Of a DNA stretch of 64,000 bases, positions 55,448 to 64,000 are shown piece by piece. Made by a program: the position numbers and the translations under genes. Below the pieces are notes generated by a model. That model was not told the DNA's origin and did no database searches. It saw only the letters and a list, made by a program, of their open reading frames with translations. The stretch is taken from assembly GCF_900069005.2 (NCBI RefSeq), contig NZ_LN831279.1, forward strand, positions 1-64,000, given 5' to 3'. Every line of letters begins with the position of its first letter. Position 1 is the stretch's first letter. This DNA comes from Paenibacillus sp. GM2. GTDB lineage: Bacteria > Bacillota > Bacilli > Paenibacillales > Paenibacillaceae.

Positions 55448-57736
55448 ATGAGGTATATCAGAGAGAAAATCCGTTTGAGGTCGCTGTTTGTCAAGTTCTT
55501 TTTTTCTTTCGTTGTGCTGCTTGCCGCTGTTACTTTAACTATGACCGTCCTGCTGTATCATGCTTTCTCCAAGAGTTCGACGGAACAGATTAATGAAATC
55601 TCGCAAAAACGGCTGGAGCAAAGCTCAAGCATGTTCGAGTTCATTATCGATCAGGCCAGACTGATTACGCTGCAATTATCTGTGGATAATGACATTATAA
55701 GATCCATCAACGGCCGTGAAGCGGCGGGCGACTATTATTTGAACAATGCATCCTTGCGAAAAATCAATGACCTGATGCTGACCAATAAAAATATTTTTTC
55801 TATCACGTTATATAACGGACAAAGCCAAACACTGATCGGGACGGATCGCGATAAAGCGCATGCCGAAGCCGCAACGATCGAGTGGCTGAGAGAGGCTCCC
55901 GTCCAGAGTCTGGGCCGCGCGGTTCCCCGCAAACTGTCTATCGGGGGAGCGACGCGATCTGTTCAGAATGTATATACTATTTTCTACTATGATAAAAATC
56001 TGGAAACCAATGATATTACCAGTGCTATTATAGTCAATTTGACCATAGACAGCTTTGTTAATCATCAAGAGGATGAGACGAAAAGCAAAGATGGTCTTAT
56101 GATCCTGGATCAGGAAGGTCATATCGTGTTTGGCTTCGAGGAGAGCGGGTTCCTTGCTGATATTTCCCAGCGGAATTATGTACAGCGTATTATAAAAACA
56201 AATCAAAATGAAAGCTTTACAGATAAGACAGATCAGACCCTGTCCATGGTGTCTTCTCTTTATTCGGAGCAGCTTGGATGGTATTTTGTCTCTGTCATTC
56301 CATACGATACGGCTACGGCGCAGATCTCGGCCATTCGACAGGTGGCGATTATAACCTGCCTGGTGCTGCTTGTTCTGGCTATGGGTGTGTCAGCGCTTCT
56401 CAGCGGGCTGCTGTCTTCACCGCTATCCAGGCTTGCCCGCAATACGCTTCGTTTCCAGGCCTATACGGGGGAGCTGCCGGAAGGAAAACTTAGCGAAATG
56501 GAGATATTGACCCGGTTTTATTCCAATATTGCTACACAATTTGAACAATTGGAAGCTTCTAGCCGAAAATCGCGAGTATCATTAAAGGCCGAATACCTTA
56601 AGGAGCTGCTGCATGGGGTACGGAATCCGGAGCCGGAGGATATAGAGGAGTATAAGCTGCGTGTCGATCTACTGAAAAACGCCGCTTTGTATGTGGCTGT
56701 TCTGAAGCTGGATAACATTCGTGAACTGGCTGAACGAAAGGAAGAGATTGACCATACCATCAGCACGGTCCTGTATAGCTTCACCGAGCAGTTTATGCTA
56801 TCCCGCGTTCTCAGTGAAACGGTTAAGGTAGACCATGAAATCGTGCTTATATTCAGCGGAGAAGAAGCGGCTCTGCCTGATGCCGTGATGAACGCGATGC
56901 TGGAGCTTCAGCAGGAGGTTGCGCGGACTTATGGGATCACGGTAACCATCGGTATTGGACGCGCTGCTCTGAGCGCTCAAGAGATTAGCGACTCCTATTT
57001 AAGTGCGAAAGAAGCTTCCCTTTACCGGATTGTTCGCGGAGCGGGCAGCATGATTGCTTACGAAGATGCGATATCACGGCTGAATAACGATTTTGACTAT
57101 CCAAATGCCAAACAGAAAACACTTCTTGAGATCATCAAGGCAGGCCGGGAAGATAAGGTTGAAGCGGCTATAGCAGATATTTTTGCTTCCTTGCGGCTCG
57201 CGCCATACCATAAGATACGGCTTTCGGTGCATCATTTGTTATTTTCCGTGATTACAGCTACCTCTGCTAATCCCTCGGTTTCGACAACCTCCTCCAATTT
57301 TATTGAGATGCTGGGGAGCCTGGAGCGAAAGGAATCTTTGCAGCAAATCGAGGATTGGTTTGTGGAGTTTATTAGGACGGCCATTTGCCGCTCAAAGGAA
57401 AACAAAAAGCAGCAGAAGTCGGATTTAGCGAAGAAGATTGCCGCTTTTCTTGAGGAGCAGTATGGTAATCCCGAGCTATCTATTGAAATGGTTGCCGAAC
57501 GCTTCCACTACAACGGCATTTATTTCGGCAGGTTGTTCAAGGAATTGTTTAACTGTCTGTTTCTCGAGTATGTTACGGAGCTGCGAATACGGAAGGCGAA
57601 TCAATATTTGAAGGACTCTAAGCTAACGGTCAAGGAAATTGGGGAAAAAGTAGGGTTCCTGAATTCCTCCTATTTTGTAACCTGGTATAAAAAGCATACG
57701 GGTTTGGCTCCAACCGAATACCGGAAAAAACACTAG
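55448..57736 (+). CDS. Membrane-anchored AraC-family sensor regulator
   Basis: A 762-residue one-component system: transmembrane helix 1 (about residues 15-37), an extracellular Cache-like sensor, helix 2 (IITCLVLLVLAMGVSALLSG, about residue 300), a cytoplasmic linker with a GGDEF-like fold remnant, and a C-terminal double AraC HTH (IEMVAERFHYNGIYFGRLFK, VKEIGEKVGFLNSSYFVTWY). It can sense a ligand outside and bind DNA directly without a kinase. ATG 55448 follows GGGGGAC; the longer frame at 55412 begins in the -10. It should control the following ABC operon, whose promoter shares a sequence block with its own. Confidence 0.92.
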   Translation: MRYIREKIRLRSLFVKFFFSFVVLLAAVTLTMTVLLYHAFSKSSTEQINEISQKRLEQSSSMFEFIIDQARLITLQLSVDNDIIRSINGREAAGDYYLNNASLRKINDLMLTNKNIFSITLYNGQSQTLIGTDRDKAHAEAATIEWLREAPVQSLGRAVPRKLSIGGATRSVQNVYTIFYYDKNLETNDITSAIIVNLTIDSFVNHQEDETKSKDGLMILDQEGHIVFGFEESGFLADISQRNYVQRIIKTNQNESFTDKTDQTLSMVSSLYSEQLGWYFVSVIPYDTATAQISAIRQVAIITCLVLLVLAMGVSALLSGLLSSPLSRLARNTLRFQAYTGELPEGKLSEMEILTRFYSNIATQFEQLEASSRKSRVSLKAEYLKELLHGVRNPEPEDIEEYKLRVDLLKNAALYVAVLKLDNIRELAERKEEIDHTISTVLYSFTEQFMLSRVLSETVKVDHEIVLIFSGEEAALPDAVMNAMLELQQEVARTYGITVTIGIGRAALSAQEISDSYLSAKEASLYRIVRGAGSMIAYEDAISRLNNDFDYPNAKQKTLLEIIKAGREDKVEAAIADIFASLRLAPYHKIRLSVHHLLFSVITATSANPSVSTTSSNFIEMLGSLERKESLQQIEDWFVEFIRTAICRSKENKKQQKSDLAKKIAAFLEEQYGNPELSIEMVAERFHYNGIYFGRLFKELFNCLFLEYVTELRIRKANQYLKDSKLTVKEIGEKVGFLNSSYFVTWYKKHTGLAPTEYRKKH

Positions 57737-57748
57737 CTTATGAGTTTG

Positions 57749-57773
57749 AGACGTTCCCCAGGAACGTCTTTTT
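57749..57773 (+). terminator. Terminator after the AraC sensor gene
   Basis: GACGTTCC and GGAACGTC form a perfect stem with a CCA loop, followed by TTTTTA. Confidence 0.9.
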
Positions 57774-57903
57774 ATATGGTAATTTTCTGGAAGATACTGA
57801 GAATACTTACACAGATTGAGGTTTGAAATACATAGATCGGCCTTAGGTATGTTTTTTACCGGGTCCAACCTACATTATTCAAAGGAATATTTAGTTTTTA
57901 AAC

Positions 57904-57932
57904 TTGTGATTCAATATTGAAAGCGCTATATT
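57904..57932 (+). promoter_or_regulatory. Promoter of the ABC/secreted-protein operon, cre-like box
   Basis: TTGTGA (57904-57909), 17 bp, TATATT (57927-57932). TGAAAGCGCTATAT at 57918-57931 fits cre with one mismatch, the same position as in the 55.4-kb promoter. Either CcpA or the AraC sensor could use this block. Confidence 0.55.
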
Positions 57933-57980
57933 TTGGCCCTGAGGCAAGAGAATCGACATAGAGAAAATGAGGTGTACAAA

Positions 57981-58910
57981 ATGAGGAGAGTCCTGCATGT
58001 AAGGTTTACCGATTTAGTCAAGAACAGATTTCTATATTTGTTGGTATTACCCGGATTAATCTACTTCCTATTATTCAGTTATTTGCCCATGGCTGGTATT
58101 GTCATAGCTTTTAAGGAATACCGCATGGATCTGGGGATTTTCGGAAGTCCGTTTAATGGACTGAACAATTTTAAATTTCTAAGCGTAGATACGATTTCCG
58201 TATTGAGGGTTGTTTTCAACACTCTATTCCTGAATGTTTTATTTATTGGTATAGGTACTGCATTAGCCATAACGACCGCAGTTCTGATTAATGAGATCCG
58301 CCTGGTCTGGTTCAAGAAAATCTCCCAATCGCTCGTAATCCTCCCCAATTTTATTTCATGGGTGATTGTTGCTGTATTTGCGTACAACTTCCTGAATACG
58401 GATTTCGGCATCGTGAACAATTGGTTAAAGAGCTTGGGCCTGGAAGGGATCAGTTGGTACAACCAGGCCGGGTATTGGCCGGCCATTCTCGTGCTGCTGT
58501 ACTCCTGGAAATCGGTTGGCTTCAACAGCATTATTTACCTTGCCGCTATCACAGGAATTGATCAGGAGCAGTATGAATCTGCTGCGCTTGACGGTGCCAA
58601 CAAGTTCCGGCAGATCTGGCATATTACCATACCCGGTATTTCCAAGACGATCATTATTTTGCTTCTGCTGGCTATAGGCCGGATCTTTTATGGCGACTTC
58701 GGCATGATCTATGGTTTGGTTGGCGATAACAGCCTGTTGTTTCCTACGACAGATGTTATTGATACTTATGTGTTCCGGGCGCTTCGAACCTTGAATGACG
58801 TAGGGATGTCCTCGGCCATCGGACTGCTGCAATCCGTGATTGGCTTCCTGTTTGTCTATACGGCCAATGCCGTAGTAAGAAAGTATGACAAGGATGCCGC
58901 GCTATTCTAA
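57981..58910 (+). CDS. LplB-type ABC sugar permease 2
   Basis: A 309-residue permease with the LplB start FLYLLVLPGLIYFLLFSYLPMAG, LPNFISWVIVAVFAYNFLN, and the EAA region QYESAALDGANKFRQIWHITIPGI. ATG 57981 with GAGGTG eight bases upstream is used; the longer frame from 57933 starts in the promoter. First gene of the operon. Confidence 0.93.
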   Translation: MRRVLHVRFTDLVKNRFLYLLVLPGLIYFLLFSYLPMAGIVIAFKEYRMDLGIFGSPFNGLNNFKFLSVDTISVLRVVFNTLFLNVLFIGIGTALAITTAVLINEIRLVWFKKISQSLVILPNFISWVIVAVFAYNFLNTDFGIVNNWLKSLGLEGISWYNQAGYWPAILVLLYSWKSVGFNSIIYLAAITGIDQEQYESAALDGANKFRQIWHITIPGISKTIIILLLLAIGRIFYGDFGMIYGLVGDNSLLFPTTDVIDTYVFRALRTLNDVGMSSAIGLLQSVIGFLFVYTANAVVRKYDKDAALF

Positions 58911-58939
58911 AAGATAAATCCAGATAGGTGTGATAATGA

Positions 58940-59824
58940 ATGAAAACCAAGTCTGCCAGTGATAAGATCATTTCCGCTTTTGCCTATATTTATATGATTT
59001 TGTTTGTTATCGTCGCTATTATTCCATTCATGACCATTATTTCCACATCGATTACAGATGAGCAATATATTCGTGCGAACGGCTTCGATATATTCCCGCA
59101 TAAAGTAACTTGGTCGGCATACAAATATGTGCTTGGAAGAGGCTCCACCATTCTGGACGCTTACCAAGTCACGACTTTTGTTACGGTGGTTGGAACGCTG
59201 TTCAGCATGCTGATTACCACCATGATGGCATTTGCCTTGTCGAGAAAAGAATGGAAGATGGCGGTGCCGATCTCGTTTCTTGTCTATTTCACCATGCTGT
59301 TTAATGGCGGTCTTGTTCCATGGTACATCATAACGACGAAGTATCTGGGCCTGCATGATAGTTTGCTTGCCTTGATTATTCCTTACACCATTAACGCTTT
59401 TAATCTGCTTGTACTGAGAAGCTTCATATCCGGCATTGACAATTCAATCTTTGAAGCCGCGAAAATAGATGGAGCAAATGAATTTCAGCTATTATTTCGG
59501 ATTGCATTACCGCTGGCATTGCCCGGGCTGGCCACTATCTGCCTGTTTTATGCCATCAGCTATTGGAATGATTGGTGGCTCGGGCTTATGCTGATCAACG
59601 AAAGGGAGCTTTACCCGCTGCAACTGCTGATTCGGGCGATTACCTCCAATATTTCTTATGCGACCTCAAGCGGAGCCAATTCATCGATCGCCGCTGCATC
59701 TATTCCGGAGGAGGGCGTCAAGATGGCAACCACAGTTCTGACCATCGGGCCCATCATCTTGCTGTATCCGTTCTTGCAGCGCTATTTTGTCAAAGGTCTG
59801 ACTATTGGAAGTGTAAAAGGCTGA
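58940..59824 (+). CDS. LplC/YtcP-type ABC sugar permease 2
   Basis: A 294-residue permease with VIVAIIPFMTIISTSITDEQY, FNGGLVPWYIITTKYLGL, the EAA region IFEAAKIDGANEFQLLFRIALPLALP and the YtcP-type C-terminus LQRYFVKGLTIGSVKG. It pairs with the preceding permease, 29 bp away. Confidence 0.93.
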   Translation: MKTKSASDKIISAFAYIYMILFVIVAIIPFMTIISTSITDEQYIRANGFDIFPHKVTWSAYKYVLGRGSTILDAYQVTTFVTVVGTLFSMLITTMMAFALSRKEWKMAVPISFLVYFTMLFNGGLVPWYIITTKYLGLHDSLLALIIPYTINAFNLLVLRSFISGIDNSIFEAAKIDGANEFQLLFRIALPLALPGLATICLFYAISYWNDWWLGLMLINERELYPLQLLIRAITSNISYATSSGANSSIAAASIPEEGVKMATTVLTIGPIILLYPFLQRYFVKGLTIGSVKG

Positions 59825-59911
59825 ATATGGGGTTAACCTGCGCATGTTTCTTTGTATACATCCCGAAAGGGTTTGTATAGATAGCACTCATCATAAACAG
59901 GAGGTCTGGTC

Positions 59912-61435
59912 ATGAAGAAATTATTCGGTAAAACGTTTGGGGTTTTTCTGGCAAGTGTACTGCTGATAGCTGCTTTGGCCGCTTGCTCGTCCAATGGAGG
60001 AAATGGAGCGGCAACAAACGCTGGCAAAGAGAATGGATCAGCTCAGAGCAGCGGCACGGAGTCTTTGCCGAAAGTGACTCTGAACATCGTATATCCGGGC
60101 GATCCGCAGCCGGATCAGGATACGGTAACAGCGGCCTTGGAGAAGAAGCTGGCCGAGGACGGCATTAACGTGAAATTGAAGTATCAATACATTCCTTGGG
60201 GGGATTACTATCAAAAATTGCCAATTATGCTGGCCACGGGAAATCAAGTAGATATTATGTGGACGGACCCGGGCCTACTGGGCACATTCGCCAAATCCAA
60301 CTCGCTTGCCTCGCTGGATGAGCCTCTCTCCAAATATGGCCAAGCTATCATGGATGCGCTTGACAGCAAATACTGGCCTCCGGTGACGATTAACGGTCAG
60401 AAGTACGGCGTGCCGGCAGGGGCATTAGGTACGACCAAGGGCTACTATACGGCGACAATCCGCAAAGACTTGCGTGAAAAGTACGGCCTGCCTGAGATCA
60501 AGACCATGGATGATCTGTTAGCCTATGCCGAAGCGGTGAAGAAGAATAATCCGGAAATGATCGTATTTAACGAACCGCCTGCCCAATACCAGACAGGGGA
60601 AGTGTTGCAAAGCACAGTTTCTGACGGCATTTTATTTAACTTCAAGACGCTGAAAGCGGTAGCTAAATACGACCTTCCGGGCACTTTGGAGGATGCGAAA
60701 TATTTGCGGATGCTTTATGAAAAAGGATTTATCGATAAGGACGTCATGGTTGGTCGTGACATCCGGGCAGATTTCAACTCAGGAAAAGCAGCGATAGGCG
60801 GCGGGGATGTATATGAATATAACAATTATTATCGGAATATTTCCGTACCTGGAGCCGAGGTCGAGTTCGTAAAAATATTGTTGACCGATGAGCCTTATAT
60901 GCCAACGACCACTTGGAACTTCCAAAGCATTGCCGCAACCTCGAAAAATATCGATAGAGCCGTTATGTTTCTAAACTGGATTCAGGAGAACGAAGAAAAT
61001 TACGATATGATGACCAATGGGTTGAAGGGCACTCACTTTGATATTAAGGACGGCAAGATTGTTACTCCTGATAGCGTAGATGTTTCGACGATTGGATATG
61101 CACCGCCGGAGTGGATGTGGCAAAATCCGAAGTTCCTGAAGCCAAAGGCTACCGATGCGCCGGACTTTATGGAGCAATTGCTGGACTTCGATAAGAATAC
61201 CAAGCTGCTGAGTCCGATTATGGGCTTCAACTTCGATCAAACACCGGTTAAGACCGAACTGGCTGCTCTTAGTACGATAGAGAATAAATACAAATACGGA
61301 ATTGCAGCGGGCGTATTGGAGCCGGAAAAGGCGATTGCCCAATACAGCGCTGAGCTCAAAAAGGCCGGACTGGACAAGGTAATTGCGGAATATCAGCAGC
61401 AGGTCGATGCCTTCCTGTCTGCCGCCAAAGAATAG
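59912..61435 (+). CDS. LplA-type sugar-binding lipoprotein 2
   Basis: A 507-residue extracellular binding protein: signal peptide with lipobox LAAC, a Gly/Asn/Ala-rich linker, then the binding fold (VTLNIVYPGDPQPDQDTVTA, MLATGNQVDIMWTDPGLLGTFAKS, KYGVPAGALGTTKGYYTATI). It delivers an oligosaccharide to the two preceding permeases. GGAGG is seven bases before the ATG. The next gene, for a large secreted protein, follows after 67 bp without a terminator. Confidence 0.92.
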   Translation: MKKLFGKTFGVFLASVLLIAALAACSSNGGNGAATNAGKENGSAQSSGTESLPKVTLNIVYPGDPQPDQDTVTAALEKKLAEDGINVKLKYQYIPWGDYYQKLPIMLATGNQVDIMWTDPGLLGTFAKSNSLASLDEPLSKYGQAIMDALDSKYWPPVTINGQKYGVPAGALGTTKGYYTATIRKDLREKYGLPEIKTMDDLLAYAEAVKKNNPEMIVFNEPPAQYQTGEVLQSTVSDGILFNFKTLKAVAKYDLPGTLEDAKYLRMLYEKGFIDKDVMVGRDIRADFNSGKAAIGGGDVYEYNNYYRNISVPGAEVEFVKILLTDEPYMPTTTWNFQSIAATSKNIDRAVMFLNWIQENEENYDMMTNGLKGTHFDIKDGKIVTPDSVDVSTIGYAPPEWMWQNPKFLKPKATDAPDFMEQLLDFDKNTKLLSPIMGFNFDQTPVKTELAALSTIENKYKYGIAAGVLEPEKAIAQYSAELKKAGLDKVIAEYQQQVDAFLSAAKE

Positions 61436-61502
61436 ATAGAGAAAAATAGAGTTATGAGGGAGAAACCGTGCTGATTCAATCCGAAAGGGAGGATTAGCTG
61501 AT

Positions 61503-64000
61503 ATGAGGAAAGGGAGAAAGCGAGGAAAAGCTCTGCTTGCAAGCTCATTGATCCTTTTGATTTTATCCGCCTTCGTGCCTGCAGCTTACGCGAATGGCAA
61601 TTTCAGCGCCCAGTATGTTCAAGAGAGCGCTTCGTCCATTACTGTACATCCAGGCGAGACGGGGGAGTTTTGGGTTGATCTCAAAAATAACGGCAGCGAG
61701 CCATGGTTATTCGGATGGCCAAGCAATGAAGTCGTCTTGGCCAATACGGACGCCAGTTATTCATATGAGACAAGCTCTATATTTACCGGCTACAATAATT
61801 GGCTTACGTTCAGCAGACCGGCTGCACCAGACTATTCCGGGATTGAAACCGGAGGTACAGGAAGGTTTATGTTCAGCTTTACAGGTCAGGAGGAGCTTGG
61901 GACAAGCAGAATCTACCTGCGTCCTATTAAGGCGGATGGCACCTTTTTGCCGGATCTGGGGATATGGTTTGATATTAATGTGGTTCCTTACCCTGAATTT
62001 TCCCTGTCTGCGGGTGCTCCCGCTTCCAGCCAAGCCACGATTAACTGGGTGAAGTATGAGGGGGACGATTTCGGGGCTTATAAAATCTATAAGTTCCCCA
62101 AGACATATCCGGGCCTTAGATATTACACGGGGGGAGATTGGAACAAAAACTTTCAATATCTGCCCCAAATGCATCCTTATTACCTTGATGCCACAATTAC
62201 AGATGTAAATACGTTGTCCTACGTGAGTTCTCTTGAAGCAGAAAAAACATATGTCTACCTTGTTGATGTCTGCGATTCAAACGGGGACACCCTCGCGCGG
62301 TCGAATCAGGCGGAGGTCAGGAATGTAGCCAGCTATGCCGTCAAGCCTCAGGAGAGGGGGCAGAGAATTTATTATGATCCTCAATTAGGTGACTACAGAA
62401 ATACGGAAACCAGAGGTTATATTGAGAGCAGTATGAGATGGAGTACGGATTCCGCCGAGATATTGCTGAGCTTGCAGACCTTGCCCGAAACCTATGCACA
62501 GGATACGGCGCAAAATCTGGTTGATTTCGTGAAGGAGAGCATGCCAAGAGGCCTGCCAACTCACAGATGGGCTGATTTCAGGTACGGACAGGGTCCAAGT
62601 GTGTTTGTGGATCCGCAGCTAAAGTTTGATAACGGTCTGTATTTTGTAACGGGGGATCTATCTGTTCCTCGATTAACGTTTGCGGAGAGTACTTATGGTT
62701 CCGATCCGTTGGGAGCCCTTCGCTTTGCTTATGGCTATGATGGTTTGACTCCCGTGGAAATTGCCAATCCGACGACCCGATCGGTTGCCTTTGATGAAGA
62801 TACCAATACAATGGTCGTGGAGTTCACTAAAGATGAAAACAATGTCCATGTGTATTTTAAGGTCCGCATTCATGGAGGTGTGGCCGAGATTGAGGGCTCC
62901 ATTACGCCTACTGGCGGTTCAATAAGCAATCCGCGCTTGATTGTAAAAGCATTGAGCGACGACGGCATCGGGGACGCCGAATTTTTTGGCTCTGTCAAGC
63001 AGTGGGGAAGCGATGCCTGGCTGCTCTATGATGACGGAAAAGGCTTTGTGAGGGGAGAAGACCTTGCGAAGAACAATCCGGACCGATTCGAGGGGATTTT
63101 GCAGTCCAACGGCAGTTCTTACTTTAAATACAACGGAACGATTGCTGAGGGTGAGACCTGGAGCGAATATCTTGAAAAAATAAGATTTGGTTCTCATATG
63201 CTGGGAGGAACCGCTGACAGCTATGAACCGACAGCATATAATTCAACCAAGTATGATAATTACTTGTTTGGCAGGCTTATGAATTACGGCTACCCGATCA
63301 TGGGCTTGGCCTCATGGTGCAGCAGCCATCCAGCGGATAACGATGCAAGGGAAGTATTAAATCAGGCGTTCGGTATTTATTATCGGAATTTAATGAATTA
63401 CGGGGAACATAACTGGACGTCCTATGAAGACAAGTCGAACGGTTCGTTATATTGGGGCGAGCTGGGGCCGCTTCTTTATGGATTATCCGTTATGGCCGAT
63501 CTGGACAATACAACAACTATAGAAGGAAAAACTTATGCGCAGATCGCTCAATATGTATATGACCTGCTGCCTGCGGAAGCTTCCGGATTGTTTGCTAATG
63601 ACAATGATGGGCTGGGGAATGCGATTTTTGGCATAAGGAAATTCAAAGGAATGGACGATCCCAAAGCGGCGAACTATGAGTCTCATTTGCAGGACATAAA
63701 TGCCAATAATAATAAGGGCTACTACACTACCAAAACTTATTTGGGATATAGCGACAAGCAGAGCCCAAACGCGCTAAGCGCCTTGAGTTATTTCTTGCAG
63801 CTTCCGCAATGGGATACAGAGGATGCGCTCGTTATCCGAAATGAGCTGGGTTATGCCGGTATGGGCGAATCCCAGGCTTGGGGGCAAATCCTGTTCAACC
63901 AGCTGGAGGAGAGTTATGGGGGAGTCTACCCGATTCTAATAGGAACGGACACCAGACATTCCTATCAGAATATTAACCTTAAGTCCATGCATTGGGACGC
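61503..64000 (+). CDS. Large secreted protein of unknown family, likely glycan-active (partial)
   Basis: This frame starts at ATG 61503 (GGGAGGA nine bases upstream) and is still open at the window end after 832 codons. It has a Sec signal peptide (KALLASSLILLILSAFVPAA, cleavage near AYA-NG). A beta-sandwich of about 130 residues follows (SSITVHPGETGEFWVDLKNN, as in NEW3-type domains), then an Fn3-like domain to about residue 275 and a large beta-rich domain. From about residue 570 the rest looks helical (LFGRLMNYGYPIMGLASWCS, NGSLYWGELGPLLYGLSVMA, SYFLQLPQWDTEDALVIRNE). That layout resembles lyases or hydrolases with an alpha-toroid core. I cannot name a CAZy family. Co-transcription with an oligosaccharide importer argues for a polysaccharide-degrading role. 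Confidence 0.85.
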   Translation, partial: MRKGRKRGKALLASSLILLILSAFVPAAYANGNFSAQYVQESASSITVHPGETGEFWVDLKNNGSEPWLFGWPSNEVVLANTDASYSYETSSIFTGYNNWLTFSRPAAPDYSGIETGGTGRFMFSFTGQEELGTSRIYLRPIKADGTFLPDLGIWFDINVVPYPEFSLSAGAPASSQATINWVKYEGDDFGAYKIYKFPKTYPGLRYYTGGDWNKNFQYLPQMHPYYLDATITDVNTLSYVSSLEAEKTYVYLVDVCDSNGDTLARSNQAEVRNVASYAVKPQERGQRIYYDPQLGDYRNTETRGYIESSMRWSTDSAEILLSLQTLPETYAQDTAQNLVDFVKESMPRGLPTHRWADFRYGQGPSVFVDPQLKFDNGLYFVTGDLSVPRLTFAESTYGSDPLGALRFAYGYDGLTPVEIANPTTRSVAFDEDTNTMVVEFTKDENNVHVYFKVRIHGGVAEIEGSITPTGGSISNPRLIVKALSDDGIGDAEFFGSVKQWGSDAWLLYDDGKGFVRGEDLAKNNPDRFEGILQSNGSSYFKYNGTIAEGETWSEYLEKIRFGSHMLGGTADSYEPTAYNSTKYDNYLFGRLMNYGYPIMGLASWCSSHPADNDAREVLNQAFGIYYRNLMNYGEHNWTSYEDKSNGSLYWGELGPLLYGLSVMADLDNTTTIEGKTYAQIAQYVYDLLPAEASGLFANDNDGLGNAIFGIRKFKGMDDPKAANYESHLQDINANNNKGYYTTKTYLGYSDKQSPNALSALSYFLQLPQWDTEDALVIRNELGYAGMGESQAWGQILFNQLEESYGGVYPILIGTDTRHSYQNINLKSMHWD

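Overview
The window looks like chromosomal DNA of a Paenibacillus-type Firmicute (inference). Support comes from low-GC Gram-positive tRNA/5S sequences, strong AGGAGG-type ribosome sites, T-box and hairpin-poly-T regulation, a cydABCD operon, HemQ, a CGTase of the Paenibacillus/Bacillus circulans type, and several YesM/YesN two-component systems paired with Lpl/Ytc-type ABC transporters.

Layout. (1) 1-1120: tail of an rRNA operon, with 5S rRNA then nine tRNAs (Asn, Glu, Val, fMet, Asp, Lys, Gly, Arg, Leu) and a terminator. (2) 1.1-5.5 kb: a decayed zone with a frameshifted tyrosine integrase beside the tRNA cluster, an aldo/keto reductase relic and an IS3-like transposase relic. It also holds intact genes for a NifU-like Fe-S scaffold, GAPDH and a TetR regulator next to a 36-bp perfect palindrome. 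(3) 5.5-13.6 kb: housekeeping and respiration genes on the minus strand (rarD, cydC, cydD, cydB, cydA, hemQ). (4) 14.1-15.4 kb: a second, imperfect copy of the TetR-type palindrome, a TetR-like C-terminal remnant and a GC-richer NAD-dependent epimerase, probably acquired. (5) 15.8-21.7 kb: a LacI repressor and an operon for a GH38 alpha-mannosidase and two esterases; two identical 16-bp operators flank the repressor gene. (6) 21.7-33.7 kb: a GH36 alpha-galactosidase, a lipoprotein sugar binder, two permeases, a YesM/YesN pair and a GH2 beta-galactosidase. Three promoters here share one geometry: a direct repeat of a CCGGT half-site spaced 21 bp, running into a poor -35, then 17 bp, then a -10. 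This looks like the binding site of the YesN-type regulator. (7) 33.9-40.8 kb: a second regulator/kinase pair, an orphan binding protein, a ChbG/YdjC deacetylase and a GPH-type sugar symporter. The regulator appears to start at ATT. (8) 40.9-42.8 kb: a MarR/MFS drug-efflux pair. (9) 42.9-51.3 kb: a cyclodextrin module with secreted CGTase, intracellular cyclomaltodextrinase/neopullulanase, and a MalE/F/G-type importer. It has cre sites and a leader terminator in front of each of the two divergent units. (10) 51.3-53.0 kb: a T-box leader and an archaeal/fungal-type asd. (11) 53.2-64.0 kb: an AraC regulator, a DUF1861 propeller protein, a membrane-anchored AraC sensor-regulator, an ABC importer and a large secreted protein of unknown family that runs off the window.

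Together the genes describe a glycan-foraging lifestyle. Secreted enzymes release sugars, lipoprotein binders and permeases import them (the ATPase is probably a shared MsmX-type protein encoded elsewhere), cytoplasmic glycosidases and deacetylases finish the work, and local sensors plus CcpA (cre sites) set expression. Hand-counted site coordinates may be off by one or two bases. All family assignments come from reading motifs, not from database searches.
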